Below, in pieces: positions 6,330-10,056 of a stretch of DNA of 10,056 bases. Origin of the DNA: CAZGSG01 sp964528095 (lineage in GTDB: Bacteria; Bacteroidota; Bacteroidia; Chitinophagales; Chitinophagaceae); NCBI GenBank assembly GCA_964528095.1, contig CAZGSG010000216.1, positions 1 through 10,056 of the forward strand. The letters are read 5' to 3'. A model generated the notes under the pieces. It made no database searches, was not told where the DNA came from, and saw nothing but the letters and a program-made list of their open reading frames with translations. Positions within the stretch are counted from its first letter, which is position 1; the number at the start of each line of letters is the position of its first letter. The position numbers and the translations under genes are program-made.

Positions 6330-6908
6330 TCAGCTATTGAACAACATCTTATAATCTACTTTTACTTTCCCCTTTGAAATATCTGTTAAGCGGCCTTTCA
6401 TCAGCTTTCTTTTCAATGGAGATAAATAGTCGATGAATAATTTACCTTCTAAATGATCATATTCATGTAATAATACCCTGGCCGTGATGCCGGAAAATGT
6501 ACGGGTATGCGCCTCAAATTTTTCGTCCCTGTATTCTATCGTCACTGATTCCTGGCGATAAATATCTTCTCTTATTTTGGGAATGCTCAGGCAACCTTCA
6601 TTGTAAGCCCATTCTTCTCCATCCAGTTCAATAATATGGGCATTGATAAAAACACCTTTAAAGCCCGGCGCATCGCCATATTCCTTTTTTTCGTCTTCGT
6701 CCATATTCAGGTACATCTGCTCTGTATCCAGCACAAAGAGGCGGATATCCTTATTGATCTGTGGCGCAGCCAATCCCACCACTGCCCTTGCGTAACTCGT
6801 TTCCAACATAACTTCAACCAGTTTTTCAAGACCGGGATAATCTGCACTGATATCAGTCGCTACTTTACGCAAAACAGGATGCCCGTATGCTACTATTGGA
6901 AAAATCAT
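6330..6908 (-). CDS. def: Peptide deformylase
   Basis: Metallohydrolase that removes the N-formyl group from nascent proteins at the ribosome. Motif I is VGLAAPQ (45-51), motif II EGCLSIP (104-110) with metal ligand C106, and motif III HEYDHLEG (148-155) with ligands H148 and H152 and catalytic E149. Length (192 residues) and the conserved N-terminus (PIVAYGHPVLRKVA) are typical of the bacterial enzyme. The oddity is in motif I: the usual GxGLAAxQ begins here with V44 instead of Gly, and the glycine that often follows PQ(I/V) is Asn52. A 12-residue acidic insert (NMDEDEKKEYGD, 68-79) follows the first strands. All catalytic residues are kept, so it is expected to be active. Its upstream neighbour on the same strand is the RuvX gene, 70 bases away. 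Confidence 0.95.
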   Translation of the reverse strand: MIFPIVAYGHPVLRKVATDISADYPGLEKLVEVMLETSYARAVVGLAAPQINKDIRLFVLDTEQMYLNMDEDEKKEYGDAPGFKGVFINAHIIELDGEEWAYNEGCLSIPKIREDIYRQESVTIEYRDEKFEAHTRTFSGITARVLLHEYDHLEGKLFIDYLSPLKRKLMKGRLTDISKGKVKVDYKMLFNS

Positions 6909-6938
6909 GTATTAAAAAATTGACAGGTTGATAAGATG

Positions 6939-6946
6939 CAAAGTTA
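6939..6946 (-). promoter_or_regulatory. -7 element TAACTTTG for def
   Basis: Perfect TAnnTTTG on the minus strand, 30 bases before ATG 6908, inside the 70-base gap after the RuvX gene. It suggests that def is transcribed on its own with a leader of about 25 bases. Confidence 0.6.
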
Positions 6947-6978
6947 AAACATATCAACTTATTAACCTATAAGGCGGC

Positions 6979-7392
6979 TCATCCTATTGAGCGCATATAT
7001 TCCTGCAACATAATGGTAGCAGCTATTTCATCTACCAGGGCCTTATTTCTCCGTTGCATTTTTTTCATGCCCATTTCCAGCATAGCGTCTTTTGCCATCT
7101 TGGAGGTAAAACGTTCATCTACCTTTTTAACCGGTATCGCGGGGAAATGTTTTGCCAGCTCTTTGATGAATTTTTCAACCAGTGGCGTAGCATGTGTATC
7201 ACTGTCATCAAGGTTTTTGGGCTCACCAATAATGATCAGTTCTACGGTCTCTTTTGCAAAATAATCTTTGAGATAAGGAAGAAGTTGCCTGGTTTCCACT
7301 GTAGTCAGACCGGTAGCAATGATCTGTAGCGGATCAGTCACCGCAAGACCAGTGCGCTTAAGACCGTAATCGATTGAGATAATTCGGGGCAT
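6979..7392 (-). CDS. ruvX: YqgF/RuvX-family RNase H-fold protein (Holliday junction resolvase-like, pre-16S nuclease)
   Basis: The 137-residue cytoplasmic protein has an RNase H-like fold. The family is annotated as a putative Holliday junction resolvase, while its E. coli member YqgF has been linked to 5' maturation of 16S rRNA. Visible motifs: IDYGLKRTGLAVTD (7-20) with D8; IIIGEPKNLDD (53-63) with E57 in GEP; VDERFTS (91-97); and VDEIAA (120-125) with D121. These acidic residues are the expected metal-binding set. I chose ATG 7392; an in-frame TTG at 7398 adds two residues but lies inside the promoter element. The -7 element ends only three bases before the ATG. A heptanucleotide repeat lies just upstream, between this gene and ubiA. 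Confidence 0.92.
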   Translation of the reverse strand: MPRIISIDYGLKRTGLAVTDPLQIIATGLTTVETRQLLPYLKDYFAKETVELIIIGEPKNLDDSDTHATPLVEKFIKELAKHFPAIPVKKVDERFTSKMAKDAMLEMGMKKMQRRNKALVDEIAATIMLQEYMRSIG

Positions 7393-7395
7393 GGG

Positions 7396-7403
7396 CAAAG
7401 ATA
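7396..7403 (-). promoter_or_regulatory. -7 element TATCTTTG for ruvX, abutting the start codon
   Basis: Perfect TAnnTTTG on the minus strand, followed by ccc and then ATG 7392. Transcription would begin at or inside the first codons, so the mRNA should be leaderless. The expected -33 region (about 7423-7426) falls at the edge of the heptad repeat. Confidence 0.65.
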
Positions 7404-7420
7404 AGTGATAGGCTGTTCCC

Positions 7421-7495
7421 GGTATTGGATACTCGATATTGGATATTAGATATTGGATACCGGATATTGGATATTGGATACCGGATATTAGATAT
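7421..7495. repeat. Heptanucleotide tandem repeat, consensus GGATATT
   Basis: About ten and a half units of 7 bp. In order from 7427: ggatact, cgatatt, ggatatt, agatatt, ggatacc, ggatatt, ggatatt, ggatacc, ggatatt, then agatat; a six-base ggtatt precedes them at 7421. A 21-bp higher-order unit is visible: 7455-7475 and 7476-7496 agree at 19 of 21 bases. The array fills most of the gap between ruvX and ubiA and overlaps the last two codons and the stop of ubiA (7488-7494). It has no spacers, so it is not CRISPR. Confidence 0.9.
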
Positions 7496-8447
7496 GGAAG
7501 ATCGGATGATGAAAGATAAAAAGATCAGCAATCACGAACACGGCAAATACAACGGAAGCGATACCATTGGCTGTCATGAAAGCAAGATTTACTCTTCGCA
7601 GATCAGTTGGCTTTACGATTGAATGCTGGTAAAAAAGCATGCCCGCAAAAACGGCAACTCCTATCCAGTACAACCAAGCGAAATTTCCATAGAAGCCGGC
7701 AGCAATAACACAGGCCGCGCTAAGCAGATGCAGCATTTCGGAAACACGTAATGCTTTTGTCTTGCCCAGCCAGGAAGGAATAGAGTATAGTTTCTGCGAT
7801 TTATCAAATTCTTCGTCCTGCAGTGCATAAATAATATCAAACCCGCTCACCCAGAAAATAACTGCAAAGGAAAACAGGACCGGCAACAAATCAAAGCGGC
7901 CCGTTACAGCCAGGTAAGCACCGATAGGCGCAAGCGACAGGCCAAGACCCAGGATCAGGTGGCAAAGCGGGGTAAATCTTTTTGTATAACTATATCCCAG
8001 TACAACTAACAGTGCAACGGGCGAGAGGTAAAAACAAAGCGAATTAATAAAAAAAGTACAGGCGATAAATAAGATGCAATTGATGATCGTAAAAAGCAGA
8101 ACGCTGTTTGCTTTAAGAATACCGGCAGGAATTTCCCGGATTGATGTACGGGGATTTTTTGCATCGAAGCTACGATCGAGATAACGATTGAATGCCATTG
8201 CGGCACTGCGGGCAAATACCATACAACCTAACACCAATAAAAAAAGCAATAGTATATTCTTCCAGTTTGTTGTATCAGCTCCGCTATTGTCAAAACCAAC
8301 TGCTCTATTAAGATTCCAATGTGTAGTGGCGTAAAAAGACGCATTCAATGAACGAAGCCCCAGGAAAAAACCGATCAGGGCAAACGGCATTGCGAAAATG
8401 GTATGGGAAAATTTTATTAGGCTCAGGTACTTCCGGGCTGTAGACAT
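7488..8447 (-). CDS. UbiA-family polyprenyltransferase
   Basis: Integral inner-membrane prenyltransferase that attaches a polyprenyl chain to an aromatic acceptor in quinone biosynthesis. The first aspartate-rich motif is FNRYLDRSFDAKNPRT (86-101; N87, D91, D95), and the second is YALQDEEFDKS (207-217; D211, D215); both bind Mg-diphosphate. About nine hydrophobic segments are visible, e.g. 14-33, 66-85, 115-140, 141-155, 165-182, 186-206 and three more after residue 235. The closest type by eye is the 4-hydroxybenzoate polyprenyltransferase-like group that includes MqnP of the futalosine menaquinone route. Bacteroidota generally make menaquinone, so a ubiquinone role is unlikely, but no other mqn or men gene is here to decide. 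At 319 residues it is longer than E. coli UbiA (about 290), mainly through a polar loop at about 34-64 between the first two membrane segments. The stop codon lies inside the heptad repeat. Confidence 0.9.
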   Translation of the reverse strand: MSTARKYLSLIKFSHTIFAMPFALIGFFLGLRSLNASFYATTHWNLNRAVGFDNSGADTTNWKNILLLFLLVLGCMVFARSAAMAFNRYLDRSFDAKNPRTSIREIPAGILKANSVLLFTIINCILFIACTFFINSLCFYLSPVALLVVLGYSYTKRFTPLCHLILGLGLSLAPIGAYLAVTGRFDLLPVLFSFAVIFWVSGFDIIYALQDEEFDKSQKLYSIPSWLGKTKALRVSEMLHLLSAACVIAAGFYGNFAWLYWIGVAVFAGMLFYQHSIVKPTDLRRVNLAFMTANGIASVVFAVFVIADLFIFHHPIFHI

Positions 8448-8451
8448 ACTG

Positions 8452-8459
8452 CAAATATA
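8452..8459 (-). promoter_or_regulatory. -7 element TATATTTG for the prenyltransferase gene
   Basis: Perfect TAnnTTTG on the minus strand with four bases (cagt) before ATG 8447. It lies in the 25-base gap after the RNA methyltransferase gene, so its -33 region is inside that gene's 3' end. Confidence 0.65.
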
Positions 8460-8472
8460 AGACGGATGAAAA

Positions 8473-9021
8473 TTATATACCTGAATGAAGGGAGTCTACC
8501 CGGCCCCGCACCAGTTCCCATAATACCACGCCGGCGGCAGTAGCTATATTCAGCGAGTGTTTCATTCCCAACTGTGGTATTTCAATACATCCGTCACAAA
8601 GCCCGATCGTTGATTGCTCCACGCCCGTTACCTCATTGCCGAAAATGATGGCCAGCCTGTCTTCTTTTGCAAATGCCACCTGCTGTAGCAATAAACTATT
8701 TTCCGCCTGCTCTATCGCAAATATTTTGTACTGCTGGGCCCTCAACTGTTCTATTGCAGTTGCGGTTGTGTTGAAATACTCCCAGCTCACGCTTTCTTCC
8801 GCCCCCAATGCCGTTTTTTTTATCTCTTTATGCGGTGGTTTGGCAGAATAACCAATAATATAGATCGCTTCTATCAAAAAAGCATCTGATGTACGAAATA
8901 CACTGCCTACATTATAAGCGCTGCGGATATTCTCCAGCACTACAATTACAGGGATCTTCACAGATTCTTTAAACTCCTCCACAGACTTCCTGCCCAATTC
9001 ATCCATACTTAATTTTCGCAT
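8473..9021 (-). CDS. TrmH/SpoU-family RNA 2'-O-methyltransferase
   Basis: Predicted 182-residue cytoplasmic SPOUT-class enzyme that transfers a methyl group from S-adenosylmethionine to a ribose 2'-OH in tRNA or rRNA. The three SpoU motifs are present in order: NIRSAYNVGSVFRTSDAF (31-48) with the catalytic-type Arg R43; IIFGNEVTGV (125-134); and IEIPQLGMKHSLNIATAAGV (146-165), with the SLN that forms the knotted SAM site. About 25 residues precede the domain, and there is no N-terminal L30e-like substrate-binding domain, so it resembles the short TrmH-like or TrmL type rather than RlmB. The substrate cannot be assigned. It is divergent from mutS across 157 bases. The start ATG 9021 sits four bases after a promoter element that has a good -33 box. 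Confidence 0.92.
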   Translation of the reverse strand: MRKLSMDELGRKSVEEFKESVKIPVIVVLENIRSAYNVGSVFRTSDAFLIEAIYIIGYSAKPPHKEIKKTALGAEESVSWEYFNTTATAIEQLRAQQYKIFAIEQAENSLLLQQVAFAKEDRLAIIFGNEVTGVEQSTIGLCDGCIEIPQLGMKHSLNIATAAGVVLWELVRGRVDSLHSGI

Positions 9022-9025
9022 GCCG

Positions 9026-9057
9026 CAAAGATGAGCAAATGAACAGAGGTTTCAAAA
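9026..9057 (-). promoter_or_regulatory. Promoter of the TrmH-family gene: TTTTG-N19-CATCTTTG
   Basis: Reading the minus strand, TTTTG (9057-9053) is followed by a 19-base spacer and CATCTTTG (9033-9026), one mismatch from TAnnTTTG. This is the only place in the window where a clear -33 TTTG stands at the spacing described for Bacteroidota promoters. Only four bases (cggc) separate it from ATG 9021. Confidence 0.6.
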
Positions 9058-9075
9058 GTCAGCTCCAAAAAACAA

Positions 9076-9109
9076 TTATACACTTTATGATTCATCCTGC
9101 TGTGTATAA
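9076..9109. promoter_or_regulatory. Facing DnaA-box-like sites / 8-bp inverted repeat
   Basis: TTATACAC at 9076-9083 is the exact reverse complement of GTGTATAA at 9102-9109, with 18 bases between. Read outward, 9101-9109 on the minus strand is TTATACACA, a full match to the DnaA-box consensus TTATNCACA, and 9076-9084 on the plus strand is TTATACACT, one mismatch. The pair lies between the divergent promoters of the TrmH-family gene and mutS. It could be an operator for DnaA or for an unknown dimeric regulator, or chance. Confidence 0.35.
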
Positions 9110-9164
9110 CTATTTAAACCTCTAAATCATTGGAATCTTTTTTCAAAAAAGCTATCAAACCAGT

Positions 9165-9172
9165 TATTTTTG
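9165..9172 (+). promoter_or_regulatory. -7 element TATTTTTG for mutS
   Basis: Perfect TAnnTTTG with six bases (tcgccc) before ATG 9179. The upstream region at the -33 position holds a 7-bp perfect palindrome of A/T tracts (ctttttt, c, aaaaaag; 9137-9151), which may bend the DNA or replace a -33 box. Confidence 0.65.
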
Positions 9173-9178
9173 TCGCCC

Positions 9179-10056
9179 ATGGCCAAGACAAAAATTGAAG
9201 ACACGCCCTTGATGCTACAGCACAGGGCCATCAAACAAAAATACCCGGATGCGGTGCTGCTTTTCCGCGTAGGTGATTTTTATGAGACCTTCGGCCAGGA
9301 TGCCGTGATCGCCTCCCAGGTGCTCGGCATTACTCTTACCAAAAGAAATAATGGCGCGGCTGCTTCACTCGACCTGGCAGGTTTCCCCCATCACTCACTG
9401 GATACCTACCTGCACAAACTCGTAAAAGCTGGCTACCGGGTAGCTATCTGCGATCAGCTTGAAGATCCCAAACAGGCCAAAGGAATTGTAAAAAGAGGGG
9501 TGACAGAAATGGTTACTCCGGGTACAGCCATTAACGATAAGTTACTCGAACATAATAGCAATAATTTTTTAGCAGGGATCCATTTCGCGGATAACGAACA
9601 ATATGGTATGGCCTTCCTCGATATCTCTACCGGTGAGTTCCTTATCGCAGAGGGAGATCGTGAATACGCGGATAAATTATTACAGAGTTTCAAACCCGCT
9701 GAAGTCATCTTTCAACGTCACCAGCAAAAGAAATTTAAAGAGTACTTTGGCAGCAAAGTCTATAGTTATACACTTGACGAATGGATCTTTGAACAGGCCT
9801 ATGCGGAAGATAACCTGCTCAAACATTTCCAGACGCATTCATTAAAAGGGTTCGGAGTAGAAGAATTAAAAAACGGGTTGATTGCCGCAGGCGCTATTAT
9901 TCACTACCTGAAAGATACTGAACACCCTAACCTGCAACATATCACCGCCATCCAGCGAATAGACCGGGAAGATTTTTTATGGATGGACAGGTTCACCATC
10001 CGCAATCTCGAACTGGTATACGGTCATGCAGACGGTAATCATACCCTGTTAAGTGT
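9179..10056 (+). CDS. mutS: DNA mismatch repair protein MutS, 5' part
   Basis: Reading frame open from ATG 9179 to the right edge (292 codons visible; full MutS is about 850-880). MutS binds base mismatches and small loops and then recruits MutL. The N-terminal mismatch-recognition domain is clear: TPLMLQHRAIKQKYPDAVLL, then FRVGDFYETF (29-38) with the Phe-X-Glu pair F34/E36 that stacks on and contacts the mismatched base. LAGFPHHSLDTYLHKLVKAGYRVAICDQLEDP is the next conserved block, followed by RGVTEMVTPGT, the end of domain I. The connector domain follows (LAGIHFADNEQYGMAFLDISTGEF), and the start of the lever/core domain is at the edge. The F-x-E pair marks MutS1 and excludes MutS2. It is divergent from the TrmH-family gene. 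The first codon is placed by the promoter six bases upstream. Confidence 0.97.
   Translation, partial: MAKTKIEDTPLMLQHRAIKQKYPDAVLLFRVGDFYETFGQDAVIASQVLGITLTKRNNGAAASLDLAGFPHHSLDTYLHKLVKAGYRVAICDQLEDPKQAKGIVKRGVTEMVTPGTAINDKLLEHNSNNFLAGIHFADNEQYGMAFLDISTGEFLIAEGDREYADKLLQSFKPAEVIFQRHQQKKFKEYFGSKVYSYTLDEWIFEQAYAEDNLLKHFQTHSLKGFGVEELKNGLIAAGAIIHYLKDTEHPNLQHITAIQRIDREDFLWMDRFTIRNLELVYGHADGNHTLLS

Noticed and set aside
6636..7329. Several plus-strand open frames opposite def and ruvX
   Set aside because: All are antisense to genes with full catalytic motifs and show no recognisable product.
7421..7495. CRISPR-like array
   Set aside because: Units are 7 bp and contiguous, with no spacers and no cas genes nearby.
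7425..7622. Plus-strand open frame of 65 codons with repeated WILDIGYR-type words
   Set aside because: It is the translation of the heptad tandem repeat followed by antisense of ubiA. A 7-bp unit read in triplets gives a 21-bp amino acid repeat without any coding meaning.
9603..9845. Plus-strand open frame of 80 codons near the right edge
   Set aside because: Out-of-frame shadow of mutS, whose frame stays open from 9179 to the edge with conserved motifs.

Overview
The window is a stretch of bacterial chromosome that looks like Bacteroidota, probably Chitinophagales/Chitinophagaceae. The reasons are seen in the sequence. Almost every gene start is preceded by the Bacteroidota-type -7 promoter element TAnnTTTG, and none of the upstream regions I read has a clear Shine-Dalgarno motif. 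The housekeeping proteins have Bacteroidota-style variants, and the intergenic regions carry 7-bp repeats. The lineage is an inference. I see no mobile element, prophage, CRISPR array or RNA gene.

Layout, left to right: the 3' part of a trypsin-like serine protease (+, 1-532); a long imperfect hairpin between convergent genes (562-659); a sugar-nucleotidyltransferase-like gene (-, 669-1574); divergent from it a PLP enzyme of the ACC deaminase/D-cysteine desulfhydrase family (+, 1631-2539); a secreted protein of unknown function (+, 2612-3340); lipB (-, 3377-4114); divergent from it an RluA/RluD-type pseudouridine synthase (+, 4176-5243). Then follow five minus-strand genes: a secreted protein of unknown function (5311-6252), def (6330-6908), the YqgF/RuvX nuclease-fold gene (6979-7392), a UbiA-family prenyltransferase (7488-8447) and a TrmH/SpoU RNA methyltransferase (8473-9021). 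The 5' part of mutS (+, 9179 to the right edge) closes the window.

The genes do not form one pathway. They are mainly housekeeping: lipoate attachment, RNA modification (two genes), N-terminal processing of new proteins, DNA repair and quinone-type prenylation. The five minus-strand genes look like an operon, but each start has its own TAnnTTTG or one-mismatch element, so they are probably transcribed as separate or overlapping units.

The most notable signal is regulatory. All 11 visible starts have a TAnnTTTG match upstream (8 perfect, 3 with one mismatch), and in five of them only 3-6 bases separate the element from the start codon, which predicts leaderless or nearly leaderless mRNAs. Other points of interest are a heptanucleotide tandem repeat that runs into the 3' end of the prenyltransferase gene, a hairpin built from degenerate heptads, a pair of facing DnaA-box-like sites upstream of mutS, a changed glycine in peptide deformylase motif I, and residues that argue against true ACC deaminase activity. 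I did not find a convincing new multi-gene system.
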